From Steinernema hermaphroditum (lineage: Eukaryota > Nematoda > Chromadorea > Rhabditida > Steinernematidae): 64,000 bases of DNA. The stretch covers positions 16,554,001 to 16,618,000 of the forward strand of contig CM059625.1 in assembly GCA_030435675.1 (NCBI GenBank), in the 5' to 3' direction. The translations under genes and the position numbers were made by a program. A model generated the notes under the pieces. It was not told where the DNA came from, made no database searches, and was given only the letters and a program-made list of their open reading frames with translations. Positions within the stretch are counted from its first letter, which is position 1. Every line of letters starts with the position of its first letter. Below, piece by piece: positions 10,674 through 22,376 of the stretch.

Positions 10674-12335
10674 AGACACATCTTCAAGAGTGGTTTGCCT
10701 TCTCGCAAGAATAATTGCTGATTTTGTAACGACAATATTTTTGTTAAATAAAATTTTGTAATTTGAGTGTTGTTTTGCCAGAGATTGCGTGTTCATCTGG
10801 TGCGATCTTCACTAGCTGCGCTCCTGTTGTCGACAGATGGAACATTGAATTTGAACCTGAGTCGCCTTTTTTTGTTAACTATCAGGAGCATAACAAGCTT
10901 AAACGTTGTGAACGACCTTAGCTTAGCGTTTTCCACGCTTCGCCAAGAAGTAGAGCTTCGTTTCTGCAGACCGCCTCAGCATTTCTCCGCCAAAAACAAA
11001 TCGTTTGCACTCTAGAAACGCGAAACATTCGCAACCAGGAAATGGCTGCCCATTATCTCACCATTATCGGGTGTTTACAGTCGGCCAAATTCCGACCGTG
11101 ATTTCATTGATTCTGTCACGTGAACCTTTCTGCAAATGAAAATTTTACTTTTGTTTTACTTTCACTCTGTTACTAAGAAACCGGCAACGAAAACATGTCA
11201 CCTTATCCCACATTTTCTAATCTGTTAATCCAAGCGCTGACAGCTCTTTCCAATGTATCTCTGACTTGGTCATTCTGTACACAATGCCACAGGTTCGCTA
11301 TCGGTGGAACAACGATTCCCAAGTTACGGTGAACTTAGTACAGTTGAACTCATTTTGTGTGTTGGAAAGCATAACACGAAATCAAATGAGACTGGAGTTC
11401 GTAACTGTTCGTGTATTTATAGGAAAGGTGTATAGAACAGAAAGACTGAAATGGTTGTTCACGATGTAACGAAGATTTGTGACTAAGCACTTTCCACTCT
11501 CGATCCAGCACATCGACCTTTTTGTAAATCACTCAAGATCATCAAGAACCCACTCTGTTCTAATGAGACTTGCAAAGTGGAGCAATCATTTTTAAGCAAA
11601 TGATCGATACAATTGGGAATGCAATTCGCATGACAAAATTTTCCCCGTTTCTGGAAGTCTTTTGTAATGTGCATCCAGTGGATCGGTGTTGTGTGGTCAT
11701 CGCGTAATCGAAAGTGTGTGCACTCGCGCGATCGCTTTCTCTTTCTTCGCGCGAATTTTAATTTCTCGCTATTATGCGCAACTCCGCCCGAGACAACATG
11801 AGGACGCCGAGCGCAGAGAAGAAGAAGGAGACGAAGACGATCCATTCGCCGCAACGCAGAATGGTGATCATCCTGAACCGGCGGGTATTATTAGGTCAGC
11901 CCGCCGCCCTTTTCGGGATGAGAGAAAAGACCTAGAATCGACTCTTCCCGCACAGTTCGGCGTTGCAGCTGCCTGCGGTGTCACAGTCCATCTTTGTAAA
12001 CCTCATTCTTTGTTTTGCGTATTGTCACACCGTGAGTGACCACTCAAAGGGTCAGTCCAACTTCAAGAATCAAACCCTCACGTCGTTATAATTTGCTCTT
12101 AAATAGATAGTGACTTAATCTAATTACTGTATTGACCTGTGCGTAAACGAGAGTGAACGCGTCCTGGTATATCGGCCTCTTTTGAAGGTGTTGGAGAAAA
12201 GTAAAAATAACGAGATCCTGAAGGGTGCGAGGTCACGGCGGCCTATAACGCCTTATCGCGCGAAACTGGCTTCTAGCCGCCCTCCTAAGGGTCAAATAAA
12301 TGCGACTTCCTACGCACTGTAATTGGTCATTGCAG
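10674..12335. other. 3' UTR and intergenic, no gene seen
   Basis: The first ~80 bases are the 3' UTR of the upstream gene. Both strands have open stretches near 11483-12039, but they overlap each other, lack splice support and resemble nothing I recognise. Confidence 0.45.
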
Positions 12336-15300
12336 ATGATGGTGTCGTCAAGGTACCTGGCTCTTGTATTTCTGGCGCTCTTGGCCATCGCCCATGGTCA
12401 AGAGAGTCTAAAGGAGAAGGAGAAGCCAAAGGAGGAGGAACACAAGGAGGTGCCTCTACCAATCAGCAATCGCTACATTGATGTTAAGAAGATTATTAAG
12501 GTAATTGTTGTGTAATGACTCCTTGTGACGAGAAAGAACTTCAGAATACGATTGACATGATGAAGACCTACAGTTCTCCTGAGAATCTCGCTATGATTCC
12601 TCTTCCTCAGCAGAATCAGACGCCAGTCCAGGTAGCGCAGAACCCGCAAGCCCCTGTGCAGATTTCCGCTCAACAAGCGTACACTGCTCAGCCGTACAAT
12701 TCCTACCCTACCCAGACAACCTTAGCTCAGCTTGAGGCTAATCAATATCAGCGTAAGTGTTTTTACCGGTTGTTGGTTTCTGACACATTGGCACTGATTG
12801 GGGTAGCTTTCAGGTGCTAGTATCTGGTGATCACAAAAGAGTTCTATTTGCTACAGTTTTTGATACTTATCAGGATACATCACATCACAATGCCGTTCAT
12901 TTTAGAACAAACACAACAAGCCATCGCCAGCTGGTTCGCTCCTCCCAGTGAACAAGACATGAAGAAACTGTTCCATCTTCCGGCAGACATCATCTCGCGC
13001 TTGGCGTCAGACGCCGGATACATTGAGAAGGAAGCCACTACTCCTGCGCCCAGCAACAACAATTACAAGTACCTATGTCTGCTTTAATTTCAATTTTCAT
13101 CGATCGCATTTAGCCTCGGTGGATTCAATTTCAACCTTCAGAGCAGCAACAAGCCTACTCAGCCGACCACTCCTCCTCATTCGTCATCCGGCTTCGTTCA
13201 AGGAAACGAAGAGGAAGTCAGTGCTGAGAAGTAGGTCATATTCATTGAAGCAACGTGTAAGTGTTCACTCTTTCAGGATCCAAACTCAGCAGCCCAACCT
13301 GAACGGAGTGTACCCCGCTGGTGTGCAATATATTCCCGTCATTCAAAATGGTCAAGTGTAAGTAAAACGTCATATGTAGCCAGTGGTAATAATCATAGAT
13401 TTCAGCCTTCTGCAACCGGTGCAATTCAATCCTGCTGCCCTCCAGGAAGCGGTCAAGGCGCAACAACAACAGCAACAGCAACAACAGCAACAATCTTCTG
13501 TAGCACCAGCGCCCCTTTCGCAACCTCAGCCTCAGGCCCAACAGCAACAACAACAACAGAATTCTCCACTAGGAGCGATCAGTCAATTCGCTGTTGCAAC
13601 CAACCAGGTACCTGGTCTGGCTGCCCTTAACAAAGAACCAAATCAGCCACCCGTTCCCATTATGAGAACTATCACCTCAATGGCTCAAGCACCCACATTG
13701 CAACAACCTGTTCCGGCCGCGGCACCACAAACGCAACAAGAGGTTCCCCACATTAAGGCGGAGCAGTTGGCCGCCCTTCAAGAAACATTGGCCAAGCTCC
13801 AAAGAACTCAAGCTCAACTGGTTCAGCCCCAAATCGTGAGACCCGTACAGCTTCCTCAACAACCTTACCAGGCTGCCTACGGACAACAATATGTTCAACA
13901 GGCTACTCCCATTCATATGTATGCTCTGCTCAACCAACCTCAATATCAGCAACAAGTACAACAAGCTCAGCATACCGAAGAGATGCCTAAGCCTCAAAAC
14001 TTCGACGTGTACAGACAAGCTCAGTCAGATGTGGCCAAGCCAGAGCCTGTGCCTGTGCAGCCTCAGGTCTACTCCACTCAGAACGCCCAGTCTCAACAGT
14101 ATTATGGTCATTTCCATGAAGTGCCGCAAATGGTTAACCCAACCACCACCCAGCAGCCTCCTCTGAAGTTCGAAAACGGCCAAGAGATTATCATCGGCGG
14201 TCAGAAGTACATCCTAAACAAAGCTGACTCCCACTCCACCTCTCAAGAACAACAAACAAACCAGGTCCCTAACAGCAGAAACAATCTCCCAGGTCACATC
14301 GCCCGTCACCTCTCCGGAATTCCGTTCATCCCCGCTGTTCCGAGCGAGGCCACGACAGGATACACCACCCCCACTGTCGTCACACCCCGACCACTGGTTC
14401 AAAAGACAATTGTTCCCGAGACAAAACAGTTCACGGTAAGAAGAACGGCAGGATAAACCAGTTAATTCATGTAGTTTGAGACGACAAAGACTCTACCCTA
14501 TCAGAAGCAATACACCTTGAAGGAGCTCGAAGACTTCTACAATGTGCCCGTTTACGATAAGACCGAGAAGGACATGAGTGCTTACCCCAAGCATAAGCAG
14601 GTCAAGATCAACTTCCAGGTAGGAGACATTGGAAAGTCTATTAGAGAAAACATCCGAAAACAGAACTCTTTTTGGGAGGTCCATTGTTGAAATCTGTTTT
14701 TGTTCCTTGCGGCAATTGGTGGGTGTTTATCTTCGTCCTTGGTCTACCTTTCGTAACTGCTATTTTCCATGTTTGAAATAGAGGTCAAATTTTAGGGGCA
14801 TGCTTGGTTCTTTGTTTAGGTTTTACCCAGCCCACTTTGGCAGTCTACAAAACAGTCTAAAAGAAGAGAGAAACAATTAGAGATTGCTTTCCTATTCATA
14901 GCTTTCCAACGTGTGAACCATACACGTGTTTCAGCCTCGTGTGGACAGCATCACCGACGGCGTTTCCCAAACGACCATCGCCGACGTGTCGACCACCCTC
15001 AGCGAAGTTGACCTCCGCAACGTAAGTAACCCGCTTGCAAAGAACGCATTCCCATTCATCGGCCATTATTAGAAGGAACGTATTGCGAACCTCCGCCGTC
15101 AATTCCACGAGGAAAAGGCGAAGAAAACGCGTAAACTGCAGCACCGCGAAAAAGAAATCGTTCCGGTAATCACCGTTCTCCATAGTGCCGACATTTAATG
15201 CGTTCCTCATTCAGGCGCCCCCTCAGCCGATAGAGATCTCCGAACATCAGTGTCGCAATATTATGTCGTTCGCACACAATCAAGGCGAGGAGAACATGCA

Positions 15301-15418
15301 CAAATACGCGCTGGAGAACTGTGCCTACCTCAACAACTACATAAAGCAGATCAACTGCGACAATGCCGTCGATTACGTTGATGCCTGCTTCGCCAGATTC
15401 TTGAAGAAGCGCGTGTAA
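12336..15418 (+). CDS. Large secreted Gln-rich protein with Cys-containing C-terminal domain (763 aa)
   Basis: Ten exons join in phase: 12336-12500, 12545-12752, 12906-13068, 13114-13230, 13277-13357, 13406-14435, 14475-14618, 14935-15021, 15073-15165, 15215-15418. ATTGCAG directly precedes the ATG and may be a spliced-leader acceptor, which decides this start over one 36 nt upstream. The N-terminus is a signal peptide (VSSRYLALVFLALLAIAHGQ), then a Lys/Glu run. Most of the protein (exons 2-6) is Gln/Pro-rich, with a homopolymeric Gln run (about 13464-13496). The C-terminal ~115 residues are unlike the rest: a basic helical stretch (KERIANLRRQFHEEKAKK), then a 67-residue exon with four Cys, which looks like a compact disulfide domain. 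Together with the two Cys-rich genes to the left this gives three secreted Gln-rich proteins in 8 kb. Polyadenylation signal AATAAA near 15552. No function assigned. Confidence 0.88.
13464..13496 (+). repeat. CAA/CAG trinucleotide tract (polyglutamine)
   Basis: About eleven consecutive Gln codons, CAA and CAG mixed, within the large exon of the Gln-rich gene. A second shorter run is at about 13540-13558. Mixed codons make the tract less prone to slippage. Confidence 0.9.
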
Positions 15419-18054
15419 TGTCAGCCCAAATTGTCAGTAGGCTAACCAAAGATTACGAACCATGTGCCCTCGATTGTATATTTATTTATGTATTTATTAT
15501 TCTTGTTGTCATGTTACGTTTGCGATCCGAGTACCACTGTACTGCGACCCTAATAAAACGGTCTCTTCATATGAGCGCACTGCGACTTGTCGTGTGAGCA
15601 CAAAGCGAACGAAAAGATCAGTTTCATGGGGATAAAATGCAGAACAAAGGAAATGGGTTGATGAAGTGAGACGTGCGTCAGCGAGAAATGTTTACTTAAG
15701 GAGATATTCGACGTAGTGTAAAATTGTTTCAATGAAAGCAGCAATTCAAGAAATAAAAACACATGTTTCTGAAGTCCAGCAACATAATCCTTTGACGATC
15801 TTATGAATTGTGGAAAAACAAAATTTATGATTTTTATAACACAAGGGAGTTAAAAGCGAACTGACCCAGAGCTGAGGCACCTCATCCAAGACCTGAACCG
15901 TTCCAAGAGAGTGCTGACGGTCTGGTAAAGGGCACGATTTGACCACATGCTCGACAGGCCACAGGCCGTCATTTGCTATCGAATGGTTTTTTGTGAGAAT
16001 GGTCTTTTTTCCTCGCCCACTGCGCATTCACCCACCAAGACTCAGTACTGTTCGGCAGAGCAGAACAAGACACTTATAATCAGCAAGAGCCCGGAGTACA
16101 CTTCTCGGACACAACGTTCCCGTTATCGCGCTTGACTTTCTATGTGCAGTACTACATCGTTTTCAGTGTAGCTGTTACCATTCAGACGAAATTGCTGCTA
16201 TCCAAAGTAAAGCGTGGGTCGAGAGTGGATCTACAGGAACGCTATCACAATATTGGGTATACAGTACCCGTGATTAAATTGTCTAAAAAGTGTCATCTGT
16301 TTGTCAAACTCAATTTATGTGACCGGTTTACTTAAAATATGTTAATGGTAAAAGATCGCAGAAAGTAAACAGTCGTTGTTATTCCAAAAGGAAACTGAAA
16401 TCGGCAATCGCGTCGTTCATTGCGTCACAAAACCGTTCATTAACGTCGTTTCATCGACTGCACATTCCATTTCTGTCATGTACGATTTGAAAACTAGAAT
16501 TATCTGTCCGAGTTCTCTCACGCGGACTTTAAAACAGAGGCTTACAGCAACAAAAAAACGTTCCACTCACATTTCAATTAATCAACCTTTCTGATCTCTG
16601 CGTGCACGTTCTCCAAACGTCCTAATCGATTAAGTTCTCCGTCAGAGCACAATTAATTACGTGACAAGGTTCACCGCATTTTCACGCAATAGTGAAAGTC
16701 TTTTCAGTGAAACCTAAATGTCAAGCAGTACAGTTCGAGCGAAATAGCGAAAAAGTCATACGTGAGTCGTGTGTCTTCGTGATTGATGTGAGAGTTTCTG
16801 TTTGTTGCTACAACAACGTGAAGAAGGAAAACATAGAAACGACAGTTTTAGTCCAATTCACAAACGCGAACCGACGCAATCATAAATGACAACAAATCAA
16901 GCTTGCGATTCACCATTATAAAAAACCATTAGCCGCAGCTTTGACTCCACATGCCATTTAGTTTTAGATCAACAGTTCCCATCCCATCAGACAAGGCCCT
17001 GTCTCCAATATTCCAAACTAGCATGTACTCCTTAGATCGCTTGTATATCTGGTTTGGCTTGCCCATGTGATTGGAGTCAAGAAAACCGGACACTCTATGC
17101 TTTCTTCCTCTTCGTTTACAGGCTCTTGGTGACTAGACCAGCAAGATCAGGACAAAAGTCATACAAAAAGGCTAAAGTTTAGTCAATTGTAATAAGTTCT
17201 GTGCACTTACAATATCTTCTTCCATTCCCGTGTTACATGAGTACAGCACATTGTAACAGAGAACTGTTGTTTTCGACCCCTGCCACCGCTAGCCATGTTG
17301 AAAAGCTGGTCGTTTCAATTAACGAGTACATTTTTTACAGCACGCGGTCACGTGGCCATGCGTTACCACACCTGGACTGCAGTTGAAATAGTTCCTCACG
17401 CGAACGATTCTTTCAGCGCAATAGGTTCGTTATTAATTTATTACGCGACGAATTATGTTACACTTTCGCATTTCACTTCTGCAGTGAAATCGACCGTTGT
17501 TGCGAGCGTCAAGGTCGGTGGGTCTGGGGTCAAGGAATTCGACACAAAATGCATTACTTTCTACAAACCTACCTTGAAATGTAATTAATTCACGTAGCAG
17601 AGAGCAGTGGGAGGTGAACCGTGAAAAAAAATGAACTAGACGCGCCCACAGGATTCAACTGGTTGATTATCTATTTGAAGTGATTACATGCTACCGGTTC
17701 CTTGTTTTTGTTGGGGTAAAGTTGACGGTGGGTGCATTTCACTACGACACTTGTGGACTTGCTTGCAATAACATAAGACATGGATTGTAAGTAACTGACA
17801 AAACTTTAAGTGTTAAGGTTATAACCGAGGTTTTCTAAATGTGATTATCTTCCTAATCTTCCTTTGCTTTCAATATATCCTCTCAGAAGGGAATATATCA
17901 TCCTCCTGTCATTCCCGAATCTACAGTCACTCACGATAACCATGTAGTGATGATGGATAATATCGAGAATCAGGCACAAGTCTTCACTACGCCAAATTCA
18001 CAGTACATCCAACAAAGTAACCCACCCAAACGTCACTGAAACTTCGCGTTACCA

Positions 18055-18225
18055 TCGACTAAAATGGGCCATTGACGCTGCCATTGAATCTTACACATCG
18101 TACATCAGAGACGAACACTGCCACGTAGCGCTGATCATACTGCACACACTCCGGTCCACAGACGTTCACTTCCACATTACAGTATTCGGTGCACGTCTTT
18201 GTTTTCTTCACAAAAGCTGTAATCA
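18055..18225 (-). CDS. Possible exon of a small Cys-rich peptide
   Basis: After an acceptor-like GATTACAG at about 18220 on the minus strand, an open stretch encodes TCTEYCNVEVNVCGPECV and continues to a stop, with cysteines spaced C-x3-C-x6-C-x3-C plus one more. That spacing is reminiscent of small secreted peptides, but I could not find a matching signal-peptide exon upstream, so this stays a candidate. Confidence 0.22.
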
Positions 18226-18369
18226 ATCGCCCACAAAACTAGTGACCCTCAAATTGATATTAACCAAAGTTTCAACACTGGTGTTTATGTGTTTAAAAAG
18301 CATTTTCTTCTTGCACAGCGCTCATTTCAATTAATATTTTGCAACTGATTAAGACAGGAAGTGTTACAC

Positions 18370-18489
18370 AATGCGATTACAGCATCGACAAGCGCCCGCG
18401 CACGAAGACGTTCCAGCAGAGGAGCCGGCGAACCGGTCGTCTCCGGGTTATGAGCATGAGCTGTTTTCGACAATTGTTTCCCGATCATA
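18370..18489 (+). CDS. Possible N-terminal exon upstream of the DEG/ENaC gene
   Basis: A 39-codon open frame rich in Glu, Ala and Pro ends HELFSTIVSRS. DEG/ENaC subunits have a cytoplasmic F-x3-S-x2-HG element just before the first membrane segment, and the ending here is compatible with the start of that element. The next in-phase exon is not evident, and no HG follows, so the link to the channel gene at 18828 is speculative. Confidence 0.2.
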
Positions 18490-18827
18490 GTTGGCAGCAC
18501 TCTTCCAATAACACAACGAGGACACGGTTTGATGCATAGGTAGTGTTGTCATGCCGTTGTACCAGGAAAGTACGGCGTCCTCCGCGGCTACGACCGCCCA
18601 AGTCAGAAGCACTTAACACAGCGGCAGAATACCTCTTAATGCGGACGGCATTTCACTGGAATCGCCGAATTTCGGCCAAGAACGAGTTTTGTGCGCTGCC
18701 GAAAAGAGCACTTTAAACGAACGTGATGACTGTGTTGAGTGGGAGGCGCTTACAGTAAGCATCATCAGCCGCAGTTATCACTCGGCGCCCGCAGTCTAAC
18801 GGTTCAATTGTCGTTGTTTGAAGAACG

Positions 18828-21636
18828 ATGCCTACGGTTGAAGGCAAGGAGGTTTCGTGGAAGGAGATCTTTCTCGGAAAGCAATGGAGAAAGTATGCTT
18901 TCTGGTTTATTGTGCTCTTCTTAACGATTCTGACCATCAAGGATGTCGTAGATCTGGTAGGTAATCTCGTTTTCTTGCTTACTTGAAAATTCAGAACAAA
19001 TGTGAGAACGTGAGATAGTCGTCTTCCAACAAAAACGCTTAAAAATTAACACATTTTAAACTAAGTTTTCGTTCCATTAACTGGCCCTTGAAAGACAGGG
19101 CGCTTACCCGGAATTTCCATCCAGCCCAGAGTTGAAAGACCAGGCGTAAGAACCATACCATTTTTCAGTTCGTTCAATATGCTGACAATCCCAAGAAGGC
19201 GGACATGAACATCGTGTTCAACGAGTCTATGACGATGCCCAACATCACTTTCTGCATGTCAAGGAAGCAAGCCTGGAGTCATTTCAAGATTAATGCATCA
19301 GAACCGTCAGATGAATGGGACATGACTGTTCAGGTATGGCGATTTTTCTTGTGTTCACATCCATGGAATCGACGACTTTTAGGATCACCTCATGAACATG
19401 ACCGATCACAACTCCTTTCTGAATCAGCCATGGGATTTCCGTCTCGTCATGGAGGCTTACGAAACAATCGCTACCCTAAGTTCCATGGAAAGGGAAACCA
19501 CCGCCCACGGATCAGTCCGTTCCATCAATATCTTCCGCACTCAGCCGCGTCTGGCTCAAAAACGGAAGATGATCAAGGTATGTTCTGGATGCATTGAACT
19601 ACAGTGATCTGTTGGTTGGCGCATGCGAAGAAACGAAAGTGAAAACGTTCATCAATTCTCGCTCGCGCGACCTTCCCTCTCGACGTGGTTTAAACCAATT
19701 ACCTCTCCGATGATTACAGATGTGGTTGGACGTCATTGAAGACCGTGGTGTTACGTTCGAAGAGTTCACACAGAAAACTGGATTCGAAACGTTGAGAAGG
19801 TGAGCGTAGAGGTCACCTCAAATTGCCTGTAGCACACACAAAAACACAGGTCGATGCAACGGTTCCAAAGGACATCGTACGATGAAGACCTCGTCATCAA
19901 GACAAAGCTGCATATCTCGTGGATTTCCATGATGCAGATGTGCTATCAGCCGATGTTCGACGAAGACAACTTCAAAAACATTGAAGACCAAGTGAGCATC
20001 CTGTGGTTTAATTGAATTAATTGTACCGGTTTAGGGGAACTTCTTTACAATGATGCTCTCGCACAACTCGGAAAATTTGGATGGGCAAGACGTCGAATGC
20101 ATGAGTGTGGACGTGCATGGAAGACCGAGTTCGTTGAGTCGGTTTATCGAAGGCAAGGGGCGGGCGAGAGACGGATTCAATGAGGAGGTGAGTTATAAAT
20201 TAATCAAAAGAACAAAAGCACTGTACCAGAGGTGTTTCTCATTGTTTACATTTAAGAAAAGACCAGCTTAAAGTTGATGCATGTACAAATACGACCCCGT
20301 TTACAAAACACCTTCTTTCATAAACTGGTTTACTATAATTGAGTCAATATGTAAACCGGTCCGTTTACTAACATGGTTTTTCAAACATCCCATGTAGATT
20401 TTTGCTATACGCAACTTTCATAAGTTAGATTTCAGTAGTACATCGACAATCGGCAACATGTTTGTTTTTGTTTACCCAGGTATCCTTTTACAGATGTACA
20501 AAGAACAGTCAACCTGAGTCTTTGGCGAACTGTGAGTAACTGTTCGAAGGTCTTTGCTTATTTTAGCAAGTGATATGTCGAACAAAACAGCATGACATAA
20601 TGCAACGGTCTATGGCGCTTACTACTATTTCAGTAATTGCAGCTTTGTCTCGGCATTCGACATGAAGTGTCGGTGGAAGTTCGAGCCGTTTACAAGATGT
20701 TGGAAAACGACGATGATGGAACCGCCTGCCGAGATGTTGAAGAAGGAGAGGACAACGAATTCGATTGTCGTAGTCGCTGTCGCATGAACATGATCCGCGA
20801 CATATGTCACTGCACCCCGCCAACTCTTTCTTATCTCGTCGACGAAGATGTCCTGAAGAAGTTTCCACTCTGCAACTACACAAACTGCCAAATTGAGTAA
20901 ACAGTTGACCTTCGTCCGTCGACTGCTAATCGTGTAATCTGTTATAGTGTTCAAGGCGGAAACTACAGCGATGCGGAATGTGGAAAGAATTGCTTCAGGG
21001 ACTGTCATCAGATCCGCTATGACATCGATCACGACCAGAAGGGTCGGATGGTGAGAAAGGGTAAGGCTGTTTATTGTTGAAACCAGAGTCCGTTCAATGC
21101 TAGGCCACTTGATAGGAACTTCTTATGATAATCGAGATAACATCTCATTGCAGATTTGACTCTTGTAAATCTGAACTGGGGCTCATTTGAATACCTCACC
21201 CTTGAACAAGACTGGGTCTGGACCATTGCTACCTTCATCGCTGCTCTTGGAGGTTCTATTGGTATGTGGCTGGGACTTTCGATTCTGTCGCTTATCCAGG
21301 TATTAACGTGTTTGCATGCACATGTTACCTCAATTTTTAGTTTGCCTCGTACGTCTACGAATACATCACAGGTAAAGTAAAAGAGAAGCTGAAGAAAGAC
21401 GATGTGCACCCCCGTGAACGCAAGGCTAGTATTGTCAGCCAGATGGGAGACCGAAAACTGTCGGAGAATCCGTTTGCCGGCAGCGAAATATCCGCGAACC
21501 CGTTCTCGAATCCATTCGGCTCTGAAGAAGGCGCGAATGGTAAGTTCTATGAAGCGTATCCTTGTTTTGTTCACTGTTTTATTCTCTAGATATCCCGATG
21601 AAAGAAAAGGAAATGACAAGAATCAACTTGGACTGA
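18828..21636 (+). CDS. DEG/ENaC (degenerin) sodium channel subunit, 540 aa
   Basis: Eleven exons: 18828-18956, 19169-19333, 19383-19577, 19720-19799, 19850-19991, 20035-20187, 20643-20896, 20948-21060, 21154-21299, 21341-21539, 21590-21636. The fold is classic for amiloride-sensitive channels: first membrane segment at about residues 25-45 (YAFWFIVLFLTIL), then a large extracellular domain with PNITFC early and a Cys-rich palm/thumb region (FDCRSRCRMN, ICHCTPP, PLCNYTNC, CGKNCFRDC). The second membrane segment is IGMWLGLSILSLIQ, where GLS is the G-x-S selectivity tract, and the tail is cytoplasmic. Trimeric Na+ channels of this family act in mechano-, acid- or peptide-gated currents; the gating stimulus cannot be read here. 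The annotated N-terminus is short (~24 residues) and lacks the usual HG gating motif, so an upstream exon may be missing. I cannot assign a specific del/asic/unc orthologue. Confidence 0.92.
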
Positions 21637-21829
21637 TAACGAGTTCTCCGACGCGTAAGAGAAACACCTGATGCTCAAGTTTTCTGACTTTATTTTGCAA
21701 TCATTTTGTACATAACGTATAGTTTTAATGAACGGTTTCATCCGATATAAAACAATTTTTAACGTTTCGTGATGAAAAAAAAGAATAAAGAAAAATGGAG
21801 GAAAGAGTTGGATGGAGAAAAAAATGTTT
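21637..21829. other. 3' UTR of the DEG/ENaC gene
   Basis: AT-rich. An AATAAA at about 21784-21789 is a plausible polyadenylation signal just before the tRNA gene on the opposite strand. Confidence 0.5.
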
Positions 21830-21912
21830 GTCATCCGCAGGATTCGAACCTGCGCCCTCCGAAGAGGACTGCGACCTGAACGCAGCGCCTTAGACCACTC
21901 GGCCAGAATGAC
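21830..21912 (-). tRNA. tRNA-Leu (anticodon CAG), copy 1
   Basis: The minus strand starts GTCATTCTGGCCGAGTGG and folds fully: acceptor GTCATTC/GGATGAC, A box TGGCCGAGTGG, anticodon stem CTGCG/CGCAG with loop TTCAGGT (anticodon CAG), a long variable arm as in leucine tRNAs, and T stem GCAGG/CCTGC with loop TTCGAAT. The base after the acceptor is A and a run of T residues follows (21817-21824 on + as A), a Pol III terminator. No intron. It looks functional. Confidence 0.95.
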
Positions 21913-22057
21913 ATAGTACTACATCTCCGTCGCGTAGTATATGACATGATGTCGCACTCTTAGAAATGATGTCAATTTGGCTGCAATACAAGGTCACGTC
22001 TGATAAAGTAATAATGTTCTAGTTTTTTGATTGTTTTTCCCAACGAGAAAATTGTTT

Positions 22058-22140
22058 GTCATCCGCAGGATTCGAACCTCCGCCCTCCGAAGAGGACTGC
22101 GACCTGAACGCAGCGCCTTAGACCACTCGGCCAGAATGAC
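22058..22140 (-). tRNA. tRNA-Leu (anticodon CAG), copy 2, T-stem mismatch
   Basis: Identical to copy 1 over 83 nt except for one base: the T-stem 5' strand reads GGAGG instead of GCAGG, giving a G-G mismatch with CCTGC. All other stems, the anticodon CAG, box A and a downstream T run are intact. Box B (GGTTCGAATCC) is unchanged. It may be functional with a weakened T stem or may be starting to decay. The 3' flank TTTGT is shared with copy 1, so this is a recent local duplication. Confidence 0.88.
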
Positions 22141-22376
22141 ATGCGGATTGCGCTCAGCGAAATGTATATGACATGAGCCTGCTGCGTTTGAATCTCATTT
22201 TGGTTTATTTAAGTTCAGTAGTGAAACTTCCCGACATATGAAATGATTTCTTAGATTTTATTAGCACTGTTAATAATAGATGAATGGACATTCATCAACA
22301 ACGGTTTGTACAATGACTTCTAAAAGCCAACAAGCTAATATGTATATAAGCTGATCACAGAACAGAGACAAGGAAG

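Larger units (their letters stand above)
15419..18827. other. Intergenic, 3.4 kb, no confident gene
   Basis: The first 150 bases are 3' UTR. Isolated coding-like stretches exist but do not assemble: + 15865-15927 (DPELRHLIQDLNRSKRVLTVW), - 18055-18225 (five Cys in 52 residues, listed separately) and + 18370-18489 (listed separately). The rest is AT-rich without recognisable features. Confidence 0.45.

Noticed and set aside
13242..13556. Minus-strand open frame with a poly-Leu run
   Set aside because: Antisense of the CAA/CAG polyglutamine tract in the Gln-rich gene.
13677..14018. Minus-strand 113-codon Leu-rich frame
   Set aside because: Shadow of the sense Gln-rich exon, which is in phase with flanking exons.
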